64,000 nucleotides of DNA, taken from Desulfoluna sp. GTDB lineage: Bacteria > Desulfobacterota > Desulfobacteria > Desulfobacterales > Desulfolunaceae. Below are positions 8,063-16,436 of the stretch, piece by piece. Position numbers and translations under genes: made by a program. Positions within the stretch are counted from its first letter, which is position 1, and every line of letters begins with the position of its first letter. The notes below the pieces were generated by a model. The model was not told the origin of the DNA. It saw only the letters and a program-made list of their open reading frames with translations, and searched no databases. The stretch lies in NCBI RefSeq assembly GCF_030145185.1, contig NZ_JAQYWB010000025.1, positions 1-64,000 on the forward strand. The letters run 5' to 3'.

Positions 8063-8627
8063 GTTATGAACACCTGTCAGGAGAGTTAAAACATCAAAGC
8101 CTCGCTGAGATCAAAGACTCCAGCAAGGCGCTGAGATTACATAATATCGAGAATACATATCTTTCGAACCTATAGCATAAATCATCGCGCAAGGCGAGGG
8201 GATCTCATCAAGCAAAGGGCGACTGAATAGCTCCGCCAACAACCCACAAAAAAATCCCCGGATCAGACGTGAAAATCATGGGAGGGGGGAGGGACGTCAT
8301 TGTCCCTCCCCGGCCCCTGATTCCAACCACAGATCAGGAGATACACATGATGCTCCGAGTCAACGAGCGAAGCACCCGACCCTTTCCGGTTCTTCCTTTT
8401 GCATTCGGTTCAAATTAAGAACCGAACCGCCCCCTGCAAGGAGGATCTCCTGCCTTCTTAACAACTGCCCAATCAAACAGTCAAAGACAGGAAAAACAAG
8501 GGGCGGCCTGCCCTGATGCGCAGGGAATGACCTTCGGGGCTTTTTTGAGGAGGCATCGATGCCTCCTCGTTTTCCACCAGCGTCACAGGTCCGGCGGAAA
8601 GCGTGGCACAAGGTGATCAGAACCGAT
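8063..8627. other. Intergenic spacer with several inverted repeats
   Basis: Between the receptor and exbB. It holds a G/C-rich hairpin at 8284-8311 (10-bp stem GGGGAGGGAC/GTCCCTCCCC), an inverted repeat near 8404-8426 (TTCGGTTC/GAACCGAA), and a perfect 22-bp palindrome at 8547-8568 (GAGGAGGCATC/GATGCCTCCTC). The hairpin at 8284-8311 may end or stabilise the receptor transcript. The palindrome lacks a T-run on the minus strand, so a simple terminator is unlikely there. Confidence 0.5.
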
Positions 8628-10595
8628 TTAGTAGGTCCAGGTCACCCCGGCAAAAAAACGACGGCCCGGGATGGGGTATCCCAGAACGTATGCTGCATCT
8701 TCATCGAATAGGTTCTTCACTTCACCACGAAGGGTCAAACTTCCGAACTTGTCCGTGGTCAGCACGCGTTTGCTAACAGTAAAATTTGTTACGGTCACGG
8801 AAGGAAGCGTCACATCCGATTTCGACCAGTCCGGGTTCCATTTCACCACATCCTGACTACTGAGGTAGGAAACGCTGAGATCCGAATAAAATCCATTCAA
8901 GTCGGTGAGTGAAATCCCGGCGGAGACATCGGTATCAGATGTATACTGAAGGTCTTTGTCAGTCTCCTCATCTTTAAATTCCAGAAGGTGGGTCGCGGTG
9001 GCATAAGGACGGAGTTCCCAGCCGCCGAAGATATCTTCGAATGCATACGACAATTCGAGTTCGGCACCACTGATGGTCGCTTCACCCAAGTTTGTCCACG
9101 TTGAGTCCCCCCCCTTTTTGATGGTTACAATTTTATCATCATAATCGGATTTAAAAAGTGTCAGAGAACTCTTAAGGCCATCCTTGGTGATATCCATCCC
9201 CACCTCGTAAGTCCTGCTTTTTTCAGGATCCAGGTCGGGGTTTCCAACGGTATTTCCATATGGAGACGCAACTTCATATGCAAGCTCCTTGGCAGACGGC
9301 ATGCGAAAGGCCTCTGCAACGTTGACCCTGAGCTTAATCACCTTGTTAACATTATAAATTGCACCAACACTGGGGGTTACATGATCATCCTTTTCATTTC
9401 GTCCGACGGGGTCAAGCACCGCCACTTCATAGTGGTCAAGGCGTGCACCGCCCCTCAGGACCAACTTGTTATCAAATAATTTAGCCTTGGCAAGAGCAAA
9501 GCCTGCAATATTCTCATAAGTCGTATGCTTTGGGTTGTATTGACTATTTGTAATATCGTAATCGAGCCAATCAACACCCGTAAAGAATCCAAGAGTGTCG
9601 CCATCATATGCAACTTGAACTTGGGCACCCTTATTTTTTGTTTTTGCTGTATAGGGCTTACCGTCTTCATACATTGAATTGCCTGGATTGCTGGCTAAAG
9701 GGTCTAACCATGTATCTTTGTCTGTGCCATTGAAATACCGGGCAGTCCAACTCAAAGTGTCACTGTTGTTTTTGCCATCATATTGGAAATTTAACGTGTT
9801 ATTTTCAGAGCTTTTGGTGTCATCAAGGTCGTTCTTTTCTAAACCATCGGGGTTACCCACCTTGTCGGCATCAAACAAGGTGTACGTCAACCCAAGACGA
9901 TGCCCGCGGATTAACTCATAACCGGTGTTAACACTGGCCCTTAGGATCCCGTCATTTCCAGTATTTTTATACTTTTTACCCGCCCCGGTCTTGTAGTCGC
10001 CTTCTTCCGATCGGCTTACGGTGGCAGAATAATCCAACCTACCGGATTTGCCGGAAATACCTGAGCCAAATTCCTGATACTCATACGATCCAGCCTTGGC
10101 TTCCACGAACACCGAGGGCTTACCCTCTCCTGTCTTGGTGATGACATTCACAACACCACCCATTGCAGCGGAACCGTATTGAACGGCCCCAGGCCCTTTG
10201 ATAATTTCAACCCGCTCAATGTTTTGCGTTAAAATCTTTGCGGCATTGCCTGTAGCGACGCGCCGTCCATCAAGAAGGATCAAAACCTGGCCCATAAGGT
10301 CATTGCCATGGGTTTCAGTACGCACCCCTCGAATCCCGATAGATGTCAAACTGCCCGGATATTCGCGAACAAGGACGCCCCCCTTTTCCACAAGAAGCTC
10401 TCCCAAATCCGTTGCCGACGAATTTGAAATGGCCTCCGCATCAATCACCGTAACAGCAGCAGCCACCTCCGTCACACTCTCTTTGGCCCGTGAGGCCGAA
10501 ACCACATACTCATCCAGGGTGGCATCAGTCGCCCAAACCGGCGAAGTGCTTGCTATCCAGGCCGCCAGAGCGCCAATCATCAGACTTTTTTTCAT
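8628..10595 (-). CDS. btuB: TonB-dependent outer-membrane receptor, probable corrinoid (BtuB-like)
   Basis: 655 residues from ATG 10595 (GAGGAG upstream). It has a signal peptide (MKKSLMIGALAAWIASTSPVWA) ending at about residue 22, then the TonB box region DEYVVSASR. The plug domain has RVEIIKGPGAVQYGSAAMGGVVNVITK, and a roughly 500-residue beta-barrel ends in an aromatic residue (GVTWTY), as outer-membrane proteins do. The family imports siderophores, haem and corrinoids. The cobalamin riboswitch directly upstream makes a corrinoid the likely substrate. ExbB/ExbD/TonB lie downstream on the same strand. Confidence 0.9.
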   Translation of the reverse strand: MKKSLMIGALAAWIASTSPVWATDATLDEYVVSASRAKESVTEVAAAVTVIDAEAISNSSATDLGELLVEKGGVLVREYPGSLTSIGIRGVRTETHGNDLMGQVLILLDGRRVATGNAAKILTQNIERVEIIKGPGAVQYGSAAMGGVVNVITKTGEGKPSVFVEAKAGSYEYQEFGSGISGKSGRLDYSATVSRSEEGDYKTGAGKKYKNTGNDGILRASVNTGYELIRGHRLGLTYTLFDADKVGNPDGLEKNDLDDTKSSENNTLNFQYDGKNNSDTLSWTARYFNGTDKDTWLDPLASNPGNSMYEDGKPYTAKTKNKGAQVQVAYDGDTLGFFTGVDWLDYDITNSQYNPKHTTYENIAGFALAKAKLFDNKLVLRGGARLDHYEVAVLDPVGRNEKDDHVTPSVGAIYNVNKVIKLRVNVAEAFRMPSAKELAYEVASPYGNTVGNPDLDPEKSRTYEVGMDITKDGLKSSLTLFKSDYDDKIVTIKKGGDSTWTNLGEATISGAELELSYAFEDIFGGWELRPYATATHLLEFKDEETDKDLQYTSDTDVSAGISLTDLNGFYSDLSVSYLSSQDVVKWNPDWSKSDVTLPSVTVTNFTVSKRVLTTDKFGSLTLRGEVKNLFDEDAAYVLGYPIPGRRFFAGVTWTY

Positions 10596-10760
10596 TTCTA
10601 CTCCTCTCAAAAACCGTAAGACTCCATCACGCATCAAAACGGGCGATCCACGACCAAAACGACCACCTGAGCCATTGTCGAATACTGCAGTGGAAACGTT
10701 AAAAAAACCCGAGGCAGGAGAAAAGGGGGGGAAACAGACAGATGACGAGCCGGTCATGTC

Positions 10761-10803
10761 AAACAAAAAGCCCCATGCCCCCGGTTTATCGGGGACATGG
10801 GGC
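10761..10803 (-). terminator. Riboswitch-linked intrinsic terminator
   Basis: Read on the minus strand, a strong GC hairpin (GGCCCCATG.CCCCG, loop ATAAA, CGGGG.CATGGGGC) is followed by TTTTTGTTT. It lies between the cobalamin riboswitch and the receptor start, as expected for premature termination when corrinoid is bound. Confidence 0.85.
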
Positions 10804-10907
10804 CGTTTTTTCCATGTCGTCTTATCAGGTCTTCAGTCCCTACCACGAGAACGAAACCCCTCACAAATCGTTGCGATGTGCAAGACACAGCAACCGAATT
10901 TATGAAA

Positions 10908-11085
10908 TCACCCTGGCAGGTCTTCTGACTTCCGGATCGTCCGAACCATCGCACCTTCCCGACCCTATATGGACAGTGGATTGTTTGCGATATTCGTACC
11001 CGGTTACAGCGGCGGGCCCGTCCCCGATTCTCACGAGGTTCCCTATTAAGCCAATTCCTAATTGGAAAAGGAATGTGCACCAGAG
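10908..11085 (-). promoter_or_regulatory. Cobalamin riboswitch controlling the TonB-dependent receptor
   Basis: On the minus strand the conserved cobalamin aptamer blocks appear in order: GGTGC near the 5' end, AATAGGGAA, GTGAGAATCGGGGACGGGCC, the B12 box GCCGCTGTAACCG, CCACTG, GGGAAGG and the closing AGTCAGAAGACCTGCC. With the downstream terminator it should shut off receptor expression when corrinoid is plentiful. Confidence 0.95.
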
Positions 11086-11100
11086 ATCAATTTGTATGCT

Positions 11101-11130
11101 TATCTACACAAGTTATTTGACTTCTGTCAA
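11101..11130 (-). promoter_or_regulatory. Predicted sigma-70-type promoter upstream of the riboswitch
   Basis: On the minus strand TTGACA (11125-11130) is separated by 18 bp from TAGATA (11101-11106), just upstream of the aptamer 5' end at about 11085. Position and spacing fit a promoter that transcribes the riboswitch leader. The region from here to 11319 is otherwise A/T-rich and without genes. Confidence 0.55.
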
Positions 11131-11319
11131 ACACTTTCTTGTCTTTTTTGTCACGCCAGATGAATGTGAATATTTTACCCTGAACCATCCAACCTTCAGG
11201 GTGACAAGACGCAGAAGTAACCACTCGTTATTTAAGTCTATAAATAAAATTATCAGCCCGTATTGCCCATACAGAATTGAACAACAAATACATTAACTTT
11301 CCACTTAGATCAGAAGATA

Positions 11320-12099
11320 TTATACACGTTCCGATTCAAGCACGAGTTCCATGGCCTCTTCCAGATGCCGGATAAAGAGGCGCACAATCTCCGGCATGTA
11401 CCCGATGCCCCGGTCCACCAAAGTGACATCGATCCCTTCAGCCTCAAAAAGATTCTTCCATGAGCCCTCATCATCCCCTGCCAGATCTTCAAAGTAATGG
11501 ACTCCGGCGACCAGCATCAGGGGAACAATTTTCACCCGTTTGAAGCCTGCGGCCTTTACCCTGGCCACCACATCCTCTACTTCGGGAAAGCCTTCCACCA
11601 CACCCGTGAAGGCGGTGGGACCGTATGTCTCTTTCAACATGGCATCCAGGGCAAAATAGGTGGTCCATGCGGGGTGGTCCGTGCCATGCCCGATAAAAAG
11701 CGTGGCTTCACCTTCCCGTGACGAGACCAGCCCCCCCAAGGCATCCACGACCCATTGACAGTCCTCAGGAGAGGTTAGCAGGGGCAGCCCCATAGAAACC
11801 CGTGGTTTACCGCCTCCCGCTTCATCAAGAAGCCGCTGGAACTCATGACCGCAGATCAGGTGGAAAGACTGCACCACGGCCCACTCTTTTTCTTCCGCTG
11901 CCAGCTCCGCCAAGACCTCATGGGCATGGGGAAAGTGACGCCCCTTCTTTTTCATGACCTCCCGAACCATCCGCGAAGACCAGGCCCACCGCACCTCGTG
12001 CTGTGGGAATCGCCGTTTGATGGCCTCATCAATGACGTCATAGGTCTCAAGGGCCTTGCTGGTGGTCCCGAAGGCCACGGGTATGATGACCGGTTTCAT
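11320..12099 (-). CDS. cbiK: Sirohydrochlorin cobaltochelatase CbiK
   Basis: 259 residues, the usual CbiK length. It inserts Co2+ into sirohydrochlorin (or precorrin-2) in the early-cobalt-insertion pathway. The N-terminus VIIPVAFGTTSKALET, the metal/catalytic His in LFIGHGTDHPAW (about residue 147) and the second His in LMLVAGVHYFEDLAGDD (about 209) are the family hallmarks. No signal peptide is present, so it should be cytoplasmic; periplasmic CbiK forms exist in Desulfovibrio. It is the last gene of a minus-strand series led by a cobalamin riboswitch, 124 bp after the CobN-like gene. Confidence 0.93.
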   Translation of the reverse strand: MKPVIIPVAFGTTSKALETYDVIDEAIKRRFPQHEVRWAWSSRMVREVMKKKGRHFPHAHEVLAELAAEEKEWAVVQSFHLICGHEFQRLLDEAGGGKPRVSMGLPLLTSPEDCQWVVDALGGLVSSREGEATLFIGHGTDHPAWTTYFALDAMLKETYGPTAFTGVVEGFPEVEDVVARVKAAGFKRVKIVPLMLVAGVHYFEDLAGDDEGSWKNLFEAEGIDVTLVDRGIGYMPEIVRLFIRHLEEAMELVLESERV

Positions 12100-12223
12100 A
12101 ATTTTCTCCCTGATAGTGTATCGAAAATGCCACCAGCGGCCCTGCCGGGGGCTAAACGTTTACCTGATTTTATTAAAGATGGGTTCAACAAACAGGTCTT
12201 GTGCCCTTCGCAAACTCACTTTT

Positions 12224-15200
12224 TCACTCTTTGTGCATTCCCCAGGCAAAGAGCCCGATAAAGCCCAAGAGAAAAAAAGCGGCATACCACATGACCCCTG
12301 ATGAAGAGAGGTGGGTGGTCTCCTCTTTTTTTTCAATTTTTTCCATCTTGTATCCCTGGACAGATTTTTTACCACGGCCAGACTCGTTTGGGTCGGGTGT
12401 CGTCACCGATTTTTCCGCCTTTTTTGTTGCCGGATCACTCGATGCCTGGGACGCAGCCATGACCGTCTCGTGGCGCGCCGCCTGCTCTGTTTCTTGATCT
12501 TCCAGCTTTTTACCCACAGCCTCTTCCATGGCGATGGTAAATTTTTCCACCATCTCGGGAGAGAGCATGCCGGGCATGGAAACAAGGGTCACCACCATCT
12601 GATTCAGGAGCGGGTTGTTGCAGGTATGATCGCAGCAGGCCACGCCCTTTTCCACCACCCCCATGGCGTACTCCTTCGCCAGGTTTTTCGTAACGGCCTC
12701 ATCGGCCTTCCAGTACCCTTTCCGAACCGATTCCAGCATGCGGGCGGTGAGGGACTGGTAGGCCCAGGGGTTTGCTTCGTCAAAAAATTTTTTGAGATCA
12801 AGATCCAAACTGTCTTTCACATACACATCGTAGGTCTGCTGCCAGGAGGTCTCTTTCACGGCATGGGGGACGGTCACCTGCCAGCCCCACATGTACTCCA
12901 CAAAGTTGGACATCTGCCGCGCTCCGGCATAGTCCTCTTTTTTCATGGCTGTGATCCACTTTGGGTTGATGTAGCGACTGCGCAGCTCCCGGCCGACGGT
13001 TTTTTCGATGCCCTCCACCGTCACGGTTTCCGGACGTGTCTGGCGGGTCAGCACCACATCGGGGCGTTTGCCCGTCTCTTTTTCCACGGCCAGGGAGAGC
13101 CCCCCCAGGTATTGGAACACATCGTCGTTGTCCATGGTGCCGTAAAGCGAGGAAGAGCTGGTGTGCACCGTAGCCGCCACCCCTTTCAAATTTTCGGCCA
13201 GCAACCCTTCGGCCTCTTCCCCCCACAGCCCCTGACCAAAGGCAAAACCGGTGCGTCGTTTCCAGACGTCGGCGATCTCCTGATCGGATTCCCAGAAACC
13301 AGACATGCCGATGAGCTCGGACACGCCATTGCCGTACGAGCCCGGTTTTTCGGTAAAAATTCGAATTCTCGAGAGCGTTTCCGCGCGCTTGGCTGGGATC
13401 CCTTTGTCCTCCAGCATTTTTCGGGTTTTCAAGCTGTGTTTTGCCAGAAAATTTTCCACGTCATTGGCCGCGATGGCCTGCTGCACCGCTTTGTCCAGGA
13501 GCGTCATCTTTTCCGGAAACAGATCCCGGTAGAGTCCCGAGGGGTTGATGAGCACGTCGATGCGCGGGCGTCCCAGCATGGAACCCGGCACCACCCGGGT
13601 GCCGGTGACGCGCCCGGAGGCATCCCACACCGGCTCCATGCCCATGAGCCAGAGGATGGTGCTCTCGTTGATTCCCTCGTTTCGCAAGGTCTCCGTGGCC
13701 CAGAGGATAATGGCCACCTTTTCAGGGTACGCCCCTTTCTCATTAAGCTGGCGCTCCACAATCTGTATCCCGGCATCAACCCCGAGTTTCCAGGCCTCTT
13801 TTGTGGGAATTTTGGCCGAAGAGATCCCATAAAAATTTTTGCCCGTGGGAATGGCCAGGGGGTTTCGAATAGGATCGTTGCCCTCCCCTGCCGGCACAAA
13901 GCGACCGGCCAGGGCCCGAACGGTTCTCTCAAGCTCCAAGTCACCGGAGGCCCTTACCCCCTTTGCAAGGGCATCGGTGTCCAGGCCGGGACGGAGCTCT
14001 TCCGCCAGCAGAGAAAAATCCCTCGCGTCTTTTTCTGACGGAGAGGCCCCGAAGGTGTGGAGCCCATGGGGCATCAGGGTCTCTTTCAACTCCAGGATGG
14101 CATGTTCAAGGATTTCGATCTCTCCCGCATCGTAACGGGTAAGGGACAGCTCCTCCTGAAACCCGGTTTTTAACGCCAGCGCCATGATCTCCTTTTTGAT
14201 GACAGGGGCCGTCAGGCTTCCCACGGCCTGCCCACGGGTGAATCGGTTAATCAGCTCATAAAGCTTGCTGTAATCGCTGTGAAGACCCGCTTTTTGAAAC
14301 AGAGGCGTCATGTGATCAATAATCACCCCGCGCCCGCGCCTCTTGGCCTGAATCCCCTCCCCCACATCATCCACGATATAAGGATAGACATTGGGCAGAT
14401 CCCCCACCATCACCTCCGGCGGACAGGAGGGAGAGAGCCCGGCCTGCTTGCCGGGCAGCCACTCATAGGTGGCGTGGGTGCCCAGGTGAATCATGGCGTC
14501 TGCCTTAAATCCGTTCTGGATCCACAGGTAGGCGGCAATATACTGGTGGTGGGGCCAGACGCTCTGATCATGGTAGAGCTTCATGGGATCGTCCCCCCAG
14601 CCCCGAGAGGGCTCCGGCATCATCACCAAATTACCCAGGGTCACCACCGGGATAATGAAAAACCCGTCCTTCACCATGATGGTGGACGATTCGGGGCGAC
14701 CCCACTGCTCAATCACAGAATCCTGAAAGGCCTGGGGCAGCTGTTCAAACCAGCACGTGTAGGTGGCCACGGGAAGCCGGACGACCTCTTTGGAACCCAG
14801 CAGATTCGCAAGCTCTCCGGGAGCCCAGGAGCCGATGTTACGCCCTGAGCGCATGATCATCTCCTTGATGGCCGACTCGGAGAGGTCCTTTGTGTCGTCA
14901 ATCCGGTACCCCTCATGACGAAACCGTGCCACAAGGGTCTCAATGGACCGGAACACATTGAGATAACTGGCCCCGATATTCTGCTTTCCCTGGCTGTGAT
15001 TGTAATAGAGAAGCGCCAACCGTTTTTCCGAATTGGCCTTTCGGCGCAGGGCGACCCACCGCTTGAGACGGGGGATGAGTCGGTCCAGGTTCTCGTCGAT
15101 GGGGACGGTGGCAAAAAGAGGTTTTCCCTTTTCGGCCCCTCGGACCCGCACCTTGCCTTCCAGGGGAGTCGGCTCAATGAGACCTGAAATTTCGGGGTTT

Positions 15201-16114
15201 CCCACCGCCCACATCAAATCGGTCACGGGAATCCCCGCAGGGTCCTTGCGCCACTCGTCGATTTTTGAAGAGTAAAGGGTAACGGCGTTGATCACCGGCA
15301 CGTCCAAATCCCTCAGTCCATTTTTTGTGGGCTCGGAAAGGGCTGAATAAAACTTCATGGAAAAGGCGAGGACCAGATCGACCCGCCCCCTTCGATGGTC
15401 ATCCAGGAGAAAACGGTCAAAAAGGACCTTCTCCCTACCGAAACAGGTCAACACGTTGAAGCCCTCGGCCTCAAGCCGCCGCACAATCTTTGCCGCCGAC
15501 TCCTCTGGGCTGCGAAGCACCGCAGGGGTATAAAAAGTAATCCCAATCCATGGCGCGTCGGGATCGGCCCTGTACCAGGCCCGATAATCCTCCCAGGTGT
15601 CGAAAAGCCCTGGGGCTGCGGGATGATAAATGCCGCTTTTAATCCGCACCGGTTCCCCCAGACACCCCTCTTCCCGATTCAGAGAAAGGGCCACGGCGCA
15701 CCGAATCATGGCGGTGACATTGCCTGGGGTCAAAACCGAATACCAGGCCCCGATCTTGTCGTTAAAACGGTAGCCCTTCTTCTTCAACCCCTCGTCGTCA
15801 CGGGACCCCCGCAAGGCAAACACAGCCTTCCCGGAGACATCCACATGGGAATCCAGAAATTCGGTCAACTCCCGATGCATGACGTCCACCAGGATCACAT
15901 CCGAAGAGAGGAGAAAACTCCGGGCCCCTTCCGTCGCCAGAAGCTCGGCATGGGTAAAATACCGGGCCTCGATATCCTCCGTGTCGGTAAGGGCCGGAAG
16001 GCCGCGACTCACCACACCGGTGTCCGACTCACTGATGACAAGGGAGACGGTGGTGGCGTGTGCCGAAACAGCGAGAAAAAAACAGATCAAAAAGGTGGTA
16101 ACAAAAACTCTCAC
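12224..16114 (-). CDS. cobN: Exported, membrane-anchored CobN/HmuS-like chelatase
   Basis: 1296 residues from a GTG start at 16114, chosen because GGAGG lies 8 bp upstream; this start yields a clean signal peptide (MRVFVTTFLICFFLAVSAHA). The body is a full-length CobN/magnesium-chelatase-H-type domain (for example HLGTHATYEWLPGKQ, GNDPIRNPLAIPTGKNFYG, LWATETLRNEG). After an Ala/Lys-rich linker a single helix (WYAAFFLLGFIGLFAWGM) and a short charged tail close the protein. Classical CobN is cytoplasmic and needs CobS/CobT ATPases; neither is present here. Exported CobN homologues such as HmuS of the Bacteroidota accompany MotA/ExbB-like and DUF2149 proteins, as this one does. Whether it inserts or removes metal is unresolved. 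Confidence 0.88.
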   Translation of the reverse strand: MRVFVTTFLICFFLAVSAHATTVSLVISESDTGVVSRGLPALTDTEDIEARYFTHAELLATEGARSFLLSSDVILVDVMHRELTEFLDSHVDVSGKAVFALRGSRDDEGLKKKGYRFNDKIGAWYSVLTPGNVTAMIRCAVALSLNREEGCLGEPVRIKSGIYHPAAPGLFDTWEDYRAWYRADPDAPWIGITFYTPAVLRSPEESAAKIVRRLEAEGFNVLTCFGREKVLFDRFLLDDHRRGRVDLVLAFSMKFYSALSEPTKNGLRDLDVPVINAVTLYSSKIDEWRKDPAGIPVTDLMWAVGNPEISGLIEPTPLEGKVRVRGAEKGKPLFATVPIDENLDRLIPRLKRWVALRRKANSEKRLALLYYNHSQGKQNIGASYLNVFRSIETLVARFRHEGYRIDDTKDLSESAIKEMIMRSGRNIGSWAPGELANLLGSKEVVRLPVATYTCWFEQLPQAFQDSVIEQWGRPESSTIMVKDGFFIIPVVTLGNLVMMPEPSRGWGDDPMKLYHDQSVWPHHQYIAAYLWIQNGFKADAMIHLGTHATYEWLPGKQAGLSPSCPPEVMVGDLPNVYPYIVDDVGEGIQAKRRGRGVIIDHMTPLFQKAGLHSDYSKLYELINRFTRGQAVGSLTAPVIKKEIMALALKTGFQEELSLTRYDAGEIEILEHAILELKETLMPHGLHTFGASPSEKDARDFSLLAEELRPGLDTDALAKGVRASGDLELERTVRALAGRFVPAGEGNDPIRNPLAIPTGKNFYGISSAKIPTKEAWKLGVDAGIQIVERQLNEKGAYPEKVAIILWATETLRNEGINESTILWLMGMEPVWDASGRVTGTRVVPGSMLGRPRIDVLINPSGLYRDLFPEKMTLLDKAVQQAIAANDVENFLAKHSLKTRKMLEDKGIPAKRAETLSRIRIFTEKPGSYGNGVSELIGMSGFWESDQEIADVWKRRTGFAFGQGLWGEEAEGLLAENLKGVAATVHTSSSSLYGTMDNDDVFQYLGGLSLAVEKETGKRPDVVLTRQTRPETVTVEGIEKTVGRELRSRYINPKWITAMKKEDYAGARQMSNFVEYMWGWQVTVPHAVKETSWQQTYDVYVKDSLDLDLKKFFDEANPWAYQSLTARMLESVRKGYWKADEAVTKNLAKEYAMGVVEKGVACCDHTCNNPLLNQMVVTLVSMPGMLSPEMVEKFTIAMEEAVGKKLEDQETEQAARHETVMAASQASSDPATKKAEKSVTTPDPNESGRGKKSVQGYKMEKIEKKEETTHLSSSGVMWYAAFFLLGFIGLFAWGMHKE

Positions 16115-16120
16115 AAAAAA

Positions 16121-16166
16121 GCCTCCGGCGGCGAGGTGTGCCACCTCGAAAGCGGGTTTGCGAATG
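16121..16166. repeat. 46-bp intergenic repeat, copy A (contains cobN ribosome site)
   Basis: About 85% identical to 18465-18510. Both copies start GCCTCCGGC and contain a short palindrome (GAGGTG/CACCTC here) and AAAGCGGGTTTGCG. On the coding (minus) strand each ends in GCCGGAGGC, which here supplies the GGAGG ribosome site of cobN. The remaining spacer (16167-16436) has a GCGAATGCG/CGCATTCGC inverted repeat and a copy of the AACCAAGCACGAAGCACG repeat at 16392-16418. Confidence 0.7.
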
Positions 16167-16436
16167 CGTCCGCATTCGCGTGAAGTGCAAGGAAACCTGC
16201 CGTGCGTCGCCCCCCTGTATCAGGGTCGTTCTCGCCAAAAAATTCCGGCAAACCGACACGGGGTCCTGCGTGGCCGGTGGCACCCGAGCCCGATGCCTGC
16301 TGTGGCTATCGGGACTATCGAGCCCATGAAGGCTTACGATGTCAGCCACCAACGCATGGTTTTTTTAAATTGATGGAGCCCAGCGACTCCTCGAACGAAG
16401 AACCAAGCACGAAGCACGTTTTCAACAAATTACACA

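Noticed and set aside
8347-8418. 23-codon frame on the plus strand with a good ribosome site (AGGAGATACAC)
   Set aside because: Lies antisense inside a spacer full of inverted repeats, with no partner gene on that strand and no recognisable product; probably chance.
8547-8568. Perfect 22-bp palindrome as terminator of the TonB-dependent receptor gene
   Set aside because: No T-run follows on the minus strand; the adjacent T-run is on the wrong side for that gene.
12311-14038. 575-codon plus-strand frame opposite the CobN-like gene
   Set aside because: Shadow of cobN with an extreme His/Gly/Phe composition; cobN motifs on the other strand are unambiguous.
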